Origin: Epiperipatus broadwayi
Taxonomy: Eukaryota; Onychophora; Udeonychophora; Euonychophora; Peripatidae
DNA: 64,000 bases
Direction: 5' to 3'
Assembly (NCBI GenBank): GCA_028023455.1
Contig: JAQFVV010012396.1
Location: 24,797,070 to 24,861,069, forward strand
Part shown: piece by piece, positions 11,988-23,035 of the stretch
Layout: the number at the start of each line of letters is the position of its first letter
Numbering within the stretch: position 1 is the first letter of the stretch
Position numbers and translations under genes: made by a program
The notes under the pieces: generated by a model
What the model was told of the DNA's origin: nothing
Database searches by the model: none
The model's input: only the letters and a program-made list of their open reading frames with translations

Positions 11988-13330
11988 TTTTATATATCAT
12001 TCCAAGTATTTATTTATACTTCTATAAATGACTATATCACAGTAATAAAAACAATTATGAAATTTTACATGACAGAGAAAAATAAAAATATAGTTATATT
12101 TTCAAACAAGGAACAATGGTATCATAATTAAAACCGCTGTAACTGACTTGTGGCAAACATGATGATACAATTTACAAATATAATAATTTGTTTTGCAGAT
12201 AAATATAGTGCAAAATTAATATTTATTGCTATAAAGAGCATTCAATCTTTTGTATAATTAGGTTACACCTCAGTAATTAAACATCATTGATGAAAGTAAA
12301 ATATAACTAGATGAAGCTATTATGTTCAAATAAATATTAGCTATTTATTTAGATTTGTAAACTATTATTTGTAATATATTGGTGCTTATTATAAATACAC
12401 ATTTATAACTTAAATTTTGTTTCTGGAATTCCTTAACAAAAGACAAGTGCCAGAGTATAAAAATTTGCTAATAGAAGTTAAAACTCTGATTGGAATAAAA
12501 AGTATCAGTAAAAAATCAAAAGATAAAATAAAGTGAAATTGTATAAAATAAACAGAAAGTCGAGGTTTTACTGTATCAGATATAAAAAATATGACAAATT
12601 TGATATAAAAATTTCATTTATGTTCTTCTGAAAAAATGACTTATGGACTTGGGAAGGATTAAACTTTTTTATAGACCAAATCAGATATAGACGTCTTATT
12701 TAAAGATTATATTTTTTATAAATTTAATAATTTATAGATTGTTTGTGATTGCATTACATTTCTACATATTCAACAAAGCTGTTGTTTTACCATGACCCTG
12801 ATTTATTTCCTACAAATATTATATGGGTATTATTTGAACTGAAAAATTTGAGAAAATAATAAAAGAACAATGAATTTTGACCTATGACTCAGAAAATTAG
12901 CATTTGTCTGTAAATTAAATCCTAATTAAAAGTGTTGAATAGAGTCTTGTAAGAGCATTTCATTATATTATGAAATATCACACTAGTGATGTATCTTGCT
13001 ACTACCTTTAATTCTTCATTTTGGATGATACACGAGTAATAAATATGTCTAATAATTCAAATCTGTATTTAGTGAGAACTTGTAAGCCCCAAAAAGGTAG
13101 TTATAGATGTAGTAAAAGTAGCATTGCACAAATGTGATCTCATGCATGGGTAATTATCATTATGGCCATTACATTTGTCAAAGTGAACCAACTTCTTTCA
13201 CAAAAAAGATCTGTAAGGTAAATGGCAAAATTTATATCTCAAAGATTACTAAAAAAGTATTCAAAGTAAACCATATTAACAATAAAAAAATTAATAATAA
13301 GTATTTATCTGAAGGTTTGTAATGATGGTA
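11988..13330. other. AT-rich spacer, no gene seen
   Basis: AT-rich and CpG-poor. The short frame at 13,134-13,322 has no recognisable domain and is probably chance. Confidence 0.45.
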
Positions 13331-13549
13331 TATTATAAGATGTGATATATTGGACTATTTCCATCATTTATGAGTGTATGTTGAATGTATAGAAAATTTT
13401 AAACTTTATTTAAACTTTCCAAATACAAACATTGTTAGTAATAACATACAAATAGACAATACAGGTTAGTAATTACACAACATTTCGAGTAGTATTATTC
13501 TCTACTCTTATTCAGATGTTGCTGGCCTATATGCACAGTGACAATATTA

Positions 13550-13633
13550 GCTTAGAAGTTGAACTCACACCTTTAGATTCTTGAGTGTCGAATTTAAGGC
13601 AAACGCTCTACCAACTGAGCTATTCTGTCAAAG
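13550..13633 (-). ncRNA. tRNA-like sequence in the left arm
   Basis: Read on the minus strand: tagctcagttgg (A-box match, 13,611-13,622) followed about 50 bases later by gagttcaactt (degenerate B box, about 13,557-13,567). The arms cannot form a complete canonical cloverleaf by eye, so it is a tRNA-derived promoter or SINE head rather than a working tRNA. The identical arrangement is in the right arm at 16,010-16,088. Confidence 0.55.
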
Positions 13634-13697
13634 GCAACATATAGTAGAAATTCAATATATTTATATATGAGGGTTGGTTCAAATCCTCCTGAGTCCT

Positions 13698-13985
13698 TCA
13701 AATTTTTTTTATAATAAGGCTAATTATTATTACTTTTATTTTTTGTTTTTTCCTAAGAGCATGATTAATTAGAGGCTTCCATACAGTGTGTATTGCCACA
13801 CTGGGTTGACTTATAGGATTATTTACCATTGTCACATGAGCAGCTTTCTTGAATTTTCTTCTATGCATTTTTTCCGCTTTATCCAATATATTTGTATTTT
13901 CCCACTTAAGCATATGGTCATTAGTACAAACATGATATGCTATGGTAGACACATCTGTTTTTTTCTTTTAACTTCAATCACTGTT
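13698..13985 (-). pseudogene. C-terminal coding remnant (GIY-YIG end) in the inverted arm
   Basis: Minus-strand frame containing CTNDHMLKWENTNILDKAEK and KFKKAAHVTMVNNPISQPSV. The plus strand of the right arm encodes the same sequence at 15,700-15,890 (AAHMTMVNNPINQPSVE). It is the extreme C-terminus of the Penelope-type protein, past the GIY-YIG core, duplicated by the inverted arm. Confidence 0.7.
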
Positions 13986-14119
13986 CAACCAGGTGACAGG
14001 TCTCACCAATGTATTTCCTTCCGCATTCACATGGTATTTCATAGATACAGTTTTTGTTCTTCAGCATTTCCAGTTTAGGCTTAGTAGAAGTAAGCATTTC
14101 TCAAAGTGTGGTATGGCCT

Positions 14120-15660
14120 TGGATATAATGGCAGCTACTGACAAGGTGACCCAAAACTTGCCTCCAGAAGAAGCAGCAGAGTTACGCTGGAGAGTAAAAA
14201 GGACACTTGAAAGACAGCAAGTGCACAAGCAGAAGTCAAACATTTCATACATCTACAATCAGTCTTCCTGCCAACAAAGGTAACACTACAGTTGTAATTG
14301 ATAAAACTGATTATGATAACAAAATACAAGGCTTTTTCACAGCAGGCCAATACAAAAACGTAGCCAAAAATCCAATTCCAAATACAGAAGTAAAACTACA
14401 AGCATTACTCCAGAAGCAACACAGGTATTTCAGTGATTCAGAAAAAAGAAAATTAACTTCATATTTCAGCAAGATTCCTCACCTATTCAGAATGCCTAAA
14501 ATCCATAAAGACAATGTTCCATTAAGACCTATTGTTAGTTCTAAAAATTCACCATGTCAAAATCTGTCAAGATTTCTTCTCGAAGTTCTTAGTCCATTGA
14601 CATATAAAACACAGTCTTTCATCAGAGATTCTAAGCACTTTGTAGAATTAGTCAGGAACATGAAAGTGGAAGAACTGACAAATTGGTAAGCTTTTATGTG
14701 GAAAGTCTGTTTACAAATGTACCATGTGATAAGGCATTGTCTATTGTAAAAAAAGGTTATATGATGATAATAGTCTACAAACTAGAACAGCTCTACCTAT
14801 TGATAGTATAATGGAATTATTAACATTCTGTGTAACAACAACATACTTTCAATATAACTCAGAATTCTTCCAACAAAATTAAAAGATGGCCATGGGATCA
14901 TCAGTCACCCTTGCTCAGCAACATTTACATGGAAGAAACTTGAAACCATAGCCATAAATACTATTCCATGTCCACCTAAAGTATGGCTTTGATATGTTGA
15001 TGATACATTTGAGGTATGGCCACATGGTGAGGTAAAATTAGTCATTCTGGATGCACATTAACAACATATCATCCTACAATTCAATTCATGGTGGAATCAG
15101 AATGAGAGCAAAAATTGGTTTTTGGGTGTTTTTTGGAAAAACCCCGAAAAAAAAAAAAAAAAAAAAAAGTGTAAAAAAAACCAACACACTCGGAAAATTT
15201 TGAAAAAAAATATTTGGGAATATAAATTACAAAAAAAAAACCCAAAAAGAGGAGTTTTTTTTTACTATGAAAAAAAAAAAAAGGTTTTAGAAGCCAGTGA
15301 TTTGGAAAAAGAAAAGATTCACATAGAACAAATGCTTATGATGAATGGTTATCCACCAGCAGTCATTAGGAAAACCTTCAATAGACAACACAAAGAGACA
15401 CCAAAAGAGAAAACAGCTATTGGTATGGTAGTGTATCCATACATACCAGGAGTGGCGGACAAATTAAAGAAAATCTGCCATCAATATAACATTAGAACTG
15501 CTTTCCAAAGCCATACCACATTTCAAAGAATGCTTACTTCTACTAAGCCTAAACTGAAAATGCTGAAGAACAAAACTGTATCTGTGAAATACCATGTGAA
15601 TGTGGAAGGAAATACATTGGTGAAACTTGCCGCCTGGTTGAATAGTGATTGAAGGAACAC
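14120..15660 (+). pseudogene. Penelope-like reverse transcriptase, frame-shifted and interrupted
   Basis: Homology begins with DKVTQNLPPEEAAELRW (N-terminal region, about 14,128-14,190). It shifts frame before LPANKGNTTVVIDKTDYDN, runs open to a TAA/TGG region near 14,690, and then continues in fragments. The motif-A region reads SFYVESLFTNVP, so the usual aspartate after SF is replaced by tyrosine. The motif-C block YVDD is preceded by an in-frame TGA at 14,990-14,992 where arginine would be expected (WL-stop-YVDDTFEVW). From 15,122 the frame is open again to 15,652, through LEASDLEKEKIHIEQML and NGYPPAVIRKTF. Catalytic competence is clearly lost. Confidence 0.85.
15122..15290 (+). other. 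Homopolymer-saturated block inside the Penelope-like RT
   Basis: Runs of A (up to 22) and T, with only a few other bases, make up nearly the whole stretch. Yet the frame keeps collinear landmarks of the family (QHTRKIL where family members have a THT...YL motif, and KRGV). It may be slippage in a decaying element or base-calling noise in the source assembly. Confidence 0.55.
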
Positions 15661-15896
15661 AAACTAATGGTTAAAAGAGAAAAACAGATGTGTCTACCAT
15701 ATCAGAACATGTATGTACTAATGACCATATGCTTAAGTGGGAAAATACAAAGATATTGGATAGAGGAAAAAATGCATAGAAGAAAATTCAAGAAAGCTGC
15801 TCATATGACAATGGTAAATAATCCTATAAATCAACCCAGTGTGGAAATACACAATGTATGGAAGTCTTTAAATAATATTATTCATAGGAAAAAATA
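15580..15896 (+). pseudogene. GIY-YIG endonuclease remnant, C-terminal part
   Basis: After VSVKYHVNVEGNTLVKLAAW a stop follows. In a neighbouring frame the nucleotide sequence reads as the expected 'CECGRKYIGET' type GIY-YIG core, so a one-base shift has split the domain near 15,600. The C-terminal frame at 15,649-15,896 ends in KKAAHMTMVNNPINQPSVE. GIY-YIG nickases of Penelope-like elements cut the target for reverse transcription; this one is non-functional. Confidence 0.7.
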
Positions 15897-16009
15897 AAAA
15901 ATAAAAGTAATAATAATTAGCCTTATTATAAAAAAAAAATTGAAGGACTCAGGAGGATTTGAACCAACCTTTATATATAAATATATCAAATTTCTACTAT
16001 ATATTGCCT

Positions 16010-16088
16010 TTGACAGAATAGCTCAGTTGGTAGAGTGCTTTCCTTAAATTTGATATTCAAGAATCTAAAGTGTGAGTTCAACTTCTAA
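16010..16088 (+). ncRNA. tRNA-like sequence in the right arm
   Basis: tagctcagttgg (A-box match) at 16,019-16,030 and gagttcaactt (weak B box) at 16,074-16,084, with spacing typical of a tRNA-derived pol III promoter. It is the inverted twin of 13,550-13,633. Because both copies lie at the same place in the arms, the tRNA-like sequence was part of the element, or inserted, before the arms duplicated. Confidence 0.55.
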
Positions 16089-16215
16089 GTGAATATTGTC
16101 ACTGTGCATATAGGCCAGCAACAACTGAAGAAGAGTAGAGAATAATACTACTCGAAATGTTGTGTAATTACTAACCTGTATTGTCTATTTGTGTGTTATT
16201 ACTAACAAGTTGTTT

Positions 16216-16372
16216 TAATTATAAATTTATTAAATGCACATTGGGCAAGTAGGTTAAAGTAAAGAAGGGTTCCCCTCTTTTCTTCCATAGTGTAAGCTTG
16301 TGGTTAAACACCTGTAGAGGTCCCTAATATCGCATTTTACACACATATTCTCAAGGTTACAGCCTTGGTAAA
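16216..16372 (-). mobile_element. 157-bp retroposon-like insertion with 19-bp target duplication
   Basis: The sequence tattactaacaagttgttt occurs at 16,197-16,215 and again at 16,373-16,391, flanking 157 bp absent from the paralogous left arm. The left arm at about 13,420-13,445 holds the site only once (reverse complement gttattactaaca-), which is an empty site. A 19-bp target duplication suits LINE-mobilised short retroposons. The insert is not AT-rich spacer: it contains 'gaacccttctttac' and 'gggacctctacaggtg' on the minus strand. I do not recognise the parent RNA. Confidence 0.75.
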
Positions 16373-16485
16373 TATTACTAACAAGTTGTTTGTGTTTGGA
16401 AAGTTTAAATAAAGTTTAAAATTTACTATACATTCAACATACACTCATAAATGATGGAAATAATCCAACATATCACATGTTATGA

Positions 16486-17715
16486 TTAATAATAAGCCTT
16501 TAAATCTAAAATAAAATCAAAAATGTCTCACTGATAATGGACTTTGATCACATGTCAGCAACAAAACCTTACCCTGAATAGTAATTTGTCAAAAATATAT
16601 AAAATTAAACTTCAGAAAAGCAATAGATTAATAAAGAATTTTATTTCTGTTTTTTTACTGAAATTAGAATGAGTTAATTAAAAATACTAAAACGTATCTT
16701 TTTTTCTCATTTCATTAAAAAGCATAAATACCAAATAGATTACAATTAATCCATTCACTTAGAATATTCATTAGATGATATAAGTGAAAACAACTGAGAT
16801 GGATCAAAATCTTGTATAGATATTTCAATACACAACATTAAAAAAATAATCCACACATCAAAAATAAATATAATGATCACTGGACTATTATTAATATAAA
16901 ATGTATGGTACAAAATTGTAGATGTCTGATAAAACAAAATATGCCAGATAAAAAAAAATCATTAATTGGTCTAAAACTGACAATTCAGTGACTAAACCTG
17001 ACATTAAACTGATCTAGATTTCTTCATAGGATCTGATTCTGAAACAGCAGTCCATATATCACTGGAAAAGTCAATCCAAATTTTTCTTGACACATCAATT
17101 CTGAATACAGCATGATATAAGCAAGTAAACAAAAGAAAAATCCTACATTTCAGAAACAGATCATAGTATTTTGAAGAGTACAAGACAAAACTGAGTAGTT
17201 TTATAGAAAATATTTTGTAATCTAGTTTTATCAATCACATTTTCATCCAAAGATAAAGCTTGAATTTAGGAAAGAAAATTAATATAGAAAATTAATATAA
17301 CTTTATGCTTTCAATGAGTCTTTCTGTCATCTTAAAATTAAAATAGCTAAAGTATTATCAATCAGTCAAAGAATAATCTATTAGAACATTACAAATTTGT
17401 TACCATTGCCAATTTTTGATATTAACCTATACCATGAACACAATTGTAATAAATACATATTAAATGTGTTATTAGATAGATAATTAATACTATCACATTT
17501 ATTCATGAACCTTTTGATTTATAAAGTGACAATATTTTCATCAATGGGATAACTTGCTCAGAGTAATATAGATAATTTTAAAGATGGTTTGATGTATTCA
17601 TTTTTCTTAAGAAAACTCCAAACACTTAAAAAAAAATGTCAAAAGATATAAGACCTGTTTTTAGATATTTGAAAATAAAGATATTCAAAAAATATTTCCA
17701 CTCATTAAAGTAATT
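16486..17715. other. AT-rich spacer, no gene seen
   Basis: The two short minus-strand frames (16,755-16,937 and 17,004-17,234) have no domain-like features. No RNA gene or bounded repeat found. Confidence 0.45.
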
Positions 17716-17719
17716 TTAT

Positions 17720-18125
17720 TTATGCATTCGTCTCAGACTTTCATGCCATTTCACCATCCACTCTATCTCATACTACTGATACACAAGACCACACACATGC
17801 AGAAAAGATAAATAATCACCAATATACGTATTTTGTACTAAACCAGCATTCATCAGTTGGTCCAGATTACCATCTCCTATACATATATATATATATAATC
17901 AGTACCATCTCCTATATATATATATATATATAATCAGTGCTCATTTTATATCAAGATAGCAAATCCTTACAATTTAATTCAGGCTTCAACCTACTCCAAC
18001 CCCCCAACTCTTCAGCCATCCATTCCATTTGAAATCTGATAATAGAATTCCCAAATCCTATGCCGATGCCAATATTGTTGTCATACTCATGTTGACCTGA
18101 AGTCACTCCGATCCCTCATGCACAA
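17720..18125 (-). repeat. Dispersed ~430-bp repeat, minus-strand copy
   Basis: In reverse orientation this matches 583-1,010 along its length: gtcaacatgagtatgacaac, atggatggct with gagttggg, gaagcctg, tttgctatctt, and ctgatgaatgctggttta. It ends with the SINE-like gtatcagtagtatgagatag word. A 47-bp segment with (TA)n is duplicated inside it (about 17,868-17,935). Confidence 0.7.
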
Positions 18126-18129
18126 TATA

Positions 18130-18295
18130 TATATATATTGGTGATTATTTATATTTTCTGCATGTTAGTGGTCATGTGTATCAGTAGTATGAGATAGAGT
18201 GGATAGTGAAGTGGCTTGAAAGTCTGAGTTCAAATCCCCTATATTTACAATTAGGCTCCAGGTTTAAGAGTGCCTGGTATTTCAAATCTTATGTA
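18130..18295 (+). repeat. SINE-like part of the dispersed repeat, plus strand
   Basis: Reads 'ggtgattatttat', then gtatcagtagtatgagatag and gagttcaaatcc (18,227-18,238, resembling a pol III B box). It lies head-to-head with the inverted copy at 17,720-18,125, so the two can pair into a stem of about 100 bp. Confidence 0.6.
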
Positions 18296-19496
18296 TTAGT
18301 CATATATATATGAAAACACTTCAACTAATCTATCCAATGTAATAATATGGCTAAAAAATTGATTATTAATTGCATCAACTGTAAATGTTTGCTATTATCT
18401 TAGTATATTGCTATATCATCTCATATAGAGAGCTACAGTCATTTGGTTACTGTAAATATTAAAATATTTCACATTTTAAATTTATATAAATAATAATTAT
18501 GAAATAATTCATTTTTTAAATAATTGCATTGGCAAATATTGTTTTTTTTTATATAAGAATATGACAATTTTCTCATTAACAATGAATCCTGTAGGTTATT
18601 ATCCCATCTTTAGTATTCACGTCAACACATCTGACCAATCTTGATTAATTAACGTGAAAAGTGAATACCCTTTATCTAAAACTATTTACATGTTCATTTA
18701 CTATTCAATAATTATTTGTATCAACTTTTGTCTCTGCTTCCTTAAAAAAAAATCCTGATTTTGCTTAAAATTCAGCTACTAGAATTCACTTTTTCAATTT
18801 TTACAGCGGATTTGAACTCCTTATACTGAGAGATGAAAATATTGAACGCTTCTTCATGAGATTCTTTTTAAATGTATTAAAATCTAAATTTAAATTATTT
18901 ATTAAAGCTCCCGCTCCCCCCAATCTTTATAAAATAAAATGTTCAACAAATGTAGCGCTATATGATTAAAGAGTTCACACACACACATACAAATATAGAA
19001 ACTTGTACAACAAAAACAATAATAAATCTTTAAAGTAAGTAATTTTCTACTTCAGAAAAAAGCATTTAGATGGCAGGTCTGTTTGGTGAAAAATAATTTG
19101 CCAACTATAAAGTAAAAAAAAGAGAACAAACCGTTACGCTTTAATTATCTTTTAGTTTCAACCGATATTTAATTAATCTCTTAAAGTAATAATATATAGA
19201 ATATTTAAAAGATATTTTTATCAAGTTTGTTTTTCACAGAAATAAAATCATATATATAAACTATTCCATAGATCTTATCTTTTGACTACAGTATTTAACG
19301 GATGAAGTTATAAACACTAAATCAATTTGCAAGATACCTTTCGTTTATTTAAATTAATGATATATATATTTTAAAAATCTCCAATTTTATTACTATTACG
19401 GCTCAAAATATATTCTTATTTATTTTATATAAGTTATATTCTCTCTCTCTTTTTTACAAATACTTTTATAAAATATATATTTAATTATCTAAACCA
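18296..19496. other. AT-rich spacer, no gene seen
   Basis: No convincing frame. A CT run lies at about 19,440-19,450. Confidence 0.45.
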
Positions 19497-19621
<125 letters not shown>

Positions 19622-19762
19622 TAAAAAATAGATATTTATTAGAAACTATTGAGAGTAACTAGTTGTAACTAGTTGTACATGTATGTAAATTCTTGATGCT
19701 AGTGTACCAGTGTCACTGTTGATTCATGTAACACTTGAGCTTCAACAGATATTGATGCGTGT

Positions 19763-20335
19763 TCACTGATCTGGTAGGGTGACCTTGTTCCAGGTTTCTT
19801 GGTATAGCCATCCCGATGCCAACAGTTGGTCTCTGGCCCTAAAATTCCTAAGCAACTTTGTGTAGATGTTGTAGACATTGGTAGGTACATGTCTAAAGAT
19901 GTAATTGCATCTGGTAATCCACACAGCAAAGTTCAGAAAAATGGACAATCTTATGGTGGCAAAAATCCCTGTCTTGATTGCGTTTTGAATGAAGAGTACT
20001 TCACTGATGTTTAGCAAAACACTTTCATTGATGAAAGTCCACAGTGGATAAAAATAAGGGCAGGAATGCAACAGGTGCTGGATTGTTTCATCCACTGTGG
20101 AGCATAATTGGCATTGAGGGTTTAGTTTGCTGTAGCCTCTTTTCCAGATTAGGAAATGGTTTGTAGGCAACGCGGAGAGATTTAGCTTGATGAGGAAGTT
20201 TATAAATTTGGGTTCGAGATACCAGTTCTTAAACTTCCTAATTAGTAATTTGTTGTTGATACCAAGTGTATTCTGGAGTGTGGTCTCATTTGGATATTTG
20301 ATTTTGTAAGTCTGCCAATAGGTTTTTTTTATCAT
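19763..20335 (-). pseudogene. LINE A ORF2 C-terminal zinc-finger region
   Basis: Minus-strand frame of about 190 residues. A Cys/His cluster, CQLCSTVDETIQHLLHSCP, matches the zinc-binding module (zf-RVT type) seen after many LINE RTs. RARDQLLASGWLYQETW near the C-terminus is mirrored by NRDQLLASSKVFDDTW in the 58.7-kb copy, showing that both come from one family. The frame is separated from the RT frame by frameshifts around 20,340-20,430. Confidence 0.85.
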
Positions 20336-20430
20336 CTAGAGTGAGTTGTGTTAGGTCTATTGAGTTTTTTGCATATACCCAGATATCGGTCATCCACTTG
20401 CTAGTGAATGGCGGAGGCATGTCAGTAGGA

Positions 20431-22190
20431 TCAACAAATGAGTGCGGTTTTAAGATGGTTCAAGGTGAATGGAGCGAAGTACTCACAATGATTTTTGAAG
20501 GTACCAGGTGGAGACAGAGTGCAATCCCAACCCATTGAGCTCCTTAGGCCTTTGGCCATGCTGATGGCCACTACCCTGCCATTCCAAAGAGCTTTCGAGC
20601 ATAGTGAGTTTATTGCCCATTCAAAGGTTTTAGTAGGCTTGACAATTGGGAAATAATAGTTCAGTCTAGGATAGACTAACATATTGAGAAGGGCAGTCTT
20701 TCCAGGAAGTGATACAGAGATTTTTGAGAGTGAGCCAACGATTTTTCTTGTTTTGTCCAGAACTAAGTTTTGAATGTTCTTGGCCATGGCGAGCCTGGAT
20801 TTGGAGATTGGAAAGCCTAAGAAGGGTTGTGGCTTAGCCGTGAAAATTGAGGGAATGATTTCTCCTGTCTTTATTTTCCACATCGATGACTTGCTGTGAT
20901 TTATTTGAAAATTTAGAATTCTAGCATGTTTCTCTATGATTTGTAATGCAGTCTGAAGGTGATATTTGTGTGGAAGGAAGATTGATACATCATCGACATA
21001 GGTGATGTGGTGCACCTGATGTTTCAGGGCAGGTACATATATCCCCAGAATCTTAGATTCAATTTCTTTGAGGAAGGGGTTGATGTACGTGATAAAACAC
21101 AGTGTAGCCAATGGTGATCCCTGAGGGATGGATAAATGTGGTCTGAAGCCGGCTGACAGCTTACCATCAATAGACATGAATATTGACCTGTTGAGCAGAA
21201 GATTTCTTATTATGTGAATTAAAATGTCAGGCACTTGATAGTCATGTAGGGTTTGAAGTAGTGTTGATGGGGATGACGGTGTTGAAGGCAGAGGAAAAGT
21301 CAAGTTGAATTACTATTGGTTTTGATTTTCTTTGCATTCTGACATGCTCAATCAGGAGCAGGAAGTGCCGGACTTCATCGCTGGTGGAAGAGCCTTGGCG
21401 AGCAAATTGATACTTGGAAATGTGATTGTAAATCTGATTTTGAATACGATCTTTAACTATGGATTCTATTGTTTTGATGAGAAGGGTAATTATTGATATA
21501 GGTCTTATGTTCAACAGGCTGGAAGGGTTAATGTGTTTTTTTAGAAATGGCACTAGCAATACAGGATAAAGGTCTGGGATATTCAGGAAGTCACCAGCAA
21601 GCAGGTCAATCATTTGCCGGACTATGGGTGCAGTGAAGTAACTCAGATGGAGAAGCACAAATCTTGGGATGCCATGTAGTCCAGGATGTGTGCTTTGGGG
21701 ATAGGACTGTAATTTTTGGATTATTTGCTGTTCAGTAATATTATGTTCATGACTTCCAACCAACTGTTTCCAGATGCTTCCGATTTTGAAATTGGTACTT
21801 TGGAGTTTGCAACGAAAGTGTTTATGAATCTTGTCGAGCATTTTGGGACCGCTATAGCAGTGCTGATCTACTGTTAACATTGTAGGAGTGGGCCTTTTGA
21901 TCATCCCCAGAGCCCACCTGATATAGCTGCGAGTCCAATTATGAGGATTATCAATAAAGACTTTTGACCTTTTAGTGGCCATGTATTGAGCAAGCACTTT
22001 TTGTTTGTGGTAGTATTGACTTTTGAGTTCCATTATTTCTTGTACATTAGGGTTTGTGAATGTGAGGGCATTCAACTTGTTACTAATATTTTCAAGGTCC
22101 TTAATGAGTTGATTGGGACCTTTCGTTTTCTTTGTGTAGGAGTCAATAAGAGAGCTCAAGACTCCAACAAATAGAGACCAAGCTTGGATG
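20431..22190 (-). pseudogene. LINE A ORF2 reverse transcriptase, frame-shifted
   Basis: N-terminal RT sequence runs from about 22,190 (frame 22,246-21,242) with NIRPISIITLLIKTIESIVK and VIQLDFSSAFN (motif A, catalytic Asp present). A shift near 21,260-21,290 moves to the next frame, with LSIPQGSPLATLCF (motif B) and YVDDVSIFLP (motif C, YVDD). Later come LGFPISKSRLAMAKNIQ and the thumb region. All three catalytic aspartates are visible, so loss of function comes from frameshifts rather than active-site decay. Confidence 0.88.
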
Positions 22191-22980
22191 GGGGGGGGAG
22201 AGAGAATATTTTGATTTTGTTGAATAAGATATATGCCTCTGAACATATCAACTCTGGAGTGGTGGCTTTATTTAACATTCTTATGGTGCAAGCATGACAG
22301 TTTGGGACTGGTATAGTGGCATTGATTTGAAAAGATATTAACATGGCGAGGTGGTCAGAGAAAGGCACCAGTTGAAGACAGCCTTCGAGGTCAAAGTGTA
22401 TGTCTGGAGTATAGAAAAGCAGGTCAATCAGAGATCTTCTGTGCAACGTGTAGAAGGAGAAGGCATCGGGAGGGAAAAAACCCTCTCCACACAAGAAGAC
22501 TCTGTTGAGTAGGTGATGAAAGATCGAGTTTAAGTTTTGGTAACTCATATTGAAGTCACCGAAGAAGATAGCTGGAGATGTGTTAGATGAAAGAAGGGCA
22601 TTAATTCTGTTGATTGCAGGATGTGCTGAGTTCAGGGAATTTCTAAAGTATGAGTAAATTATGTTGAGGGAATAATTCCCAAATGTTAGGTTTATTACTA
22701 GTAATTCTTTGTCTAAATTTAGAGTTCTGAGTTTGTTATATGGAAGGTTTTTGCTAATGAGGAATGCCACTCCTGATGATGCAGAGTTGGAAGAAGTGTA
22801 CTGAAAGTAGCCATAGTGTTGCATCATTTGTGAAATTCTGTGGTCTGACTGATAGTGAAGCTTGGTCTCTGAAAAGCACACAATATGGATGTTCATTTTG
22901 TCAAGCCATTTTTCAATAGCATGAATGCGGTTGAGAGAGTTGAGTCCTCTTACATTAAAGCCTGCATTTTTAAGTTGCAT
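22190..22980 (-). pseudogene. LINE A ORF2 APE-type endonuclease domain
   Basis: Starts MQLKNAGFNVRGLN, then CFSETKLHYQ (catalytic Glu), FFGDFN (Asp/Asn pair) and VPFSDHLAM (terminal SDH), which are the ordered hallmarks of AP-like LINE endonucleases that nick the target DNA. The family-specific LCGEGFFPPDAFSFYT block is shared with the 55.5-kb copy. A run of nine G (22,190-22,198) marks the point where this frame and the RT frame part, so replication slippage there is the likely frameshift. Confidence 0.9.
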
Positions 22981-23035
22981 GATTTATGTTTTAATGGGCT
23001 TCAACTGAGAGAAGTGGCTATTCACCCATATGGGG

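Larger units (their letters stand above)
13331..14122 (-). repeat. Left inverted arm of the Penelope-like element
   Basis: On the minus strand this arm repeats the 3' part of the element: end of the GIY-YIG coding region, 3' untranslated region with a tRNA-like sequence, and terminal sequence. It matches 15,500-16,485 in reverse, including the words tttatttaaactttcc, ctactcgaaatgtt (reverse complement) and catgcattttttc-type coding remnants. The match stops abruptly near 14,122, where the forward element's 5' coding region begins. Confidence 0.8.
13331..16485 (+). mobile_element. Degenerate Penelope-like retroelement with inverted flanking arms
   Basis: The centre (about 14,122-15,500) encodes remnants typical of Penelope-like reverse transcriptase: LPANKGNTTVVIDKTDYDN, RMPKIHKDNVPLRPIVSS, an ESLFTNVP block, a YVDDTFEVW block, and downstream remnants of a GIY-YIG endonuclease C-terminus. 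The element is flanked by about 0.8-kb inverted arms: 13,331-14,122 equals the reverse complement of about 15,500-16,485, apart from a later insertion. Penelope elements are known for duplicated and inverted terminal repeats, and this copy fits that habit. Many stops and frameshifts show it is dead. Confidence 0.85.

Noticed and set aside
13134-13322. 62-residue plus-strand frame as a small gene
   Set aside because: Lys/Asn/Ile-rich second half as expected of AT-rich noise, and no promoter or splice support.
13788-14078. Plus-strand 96-residue frame in the Penelope left arm
   Set aside because: It is the antisense of the GIY-YIG tail coding sequence in the inverted arm.
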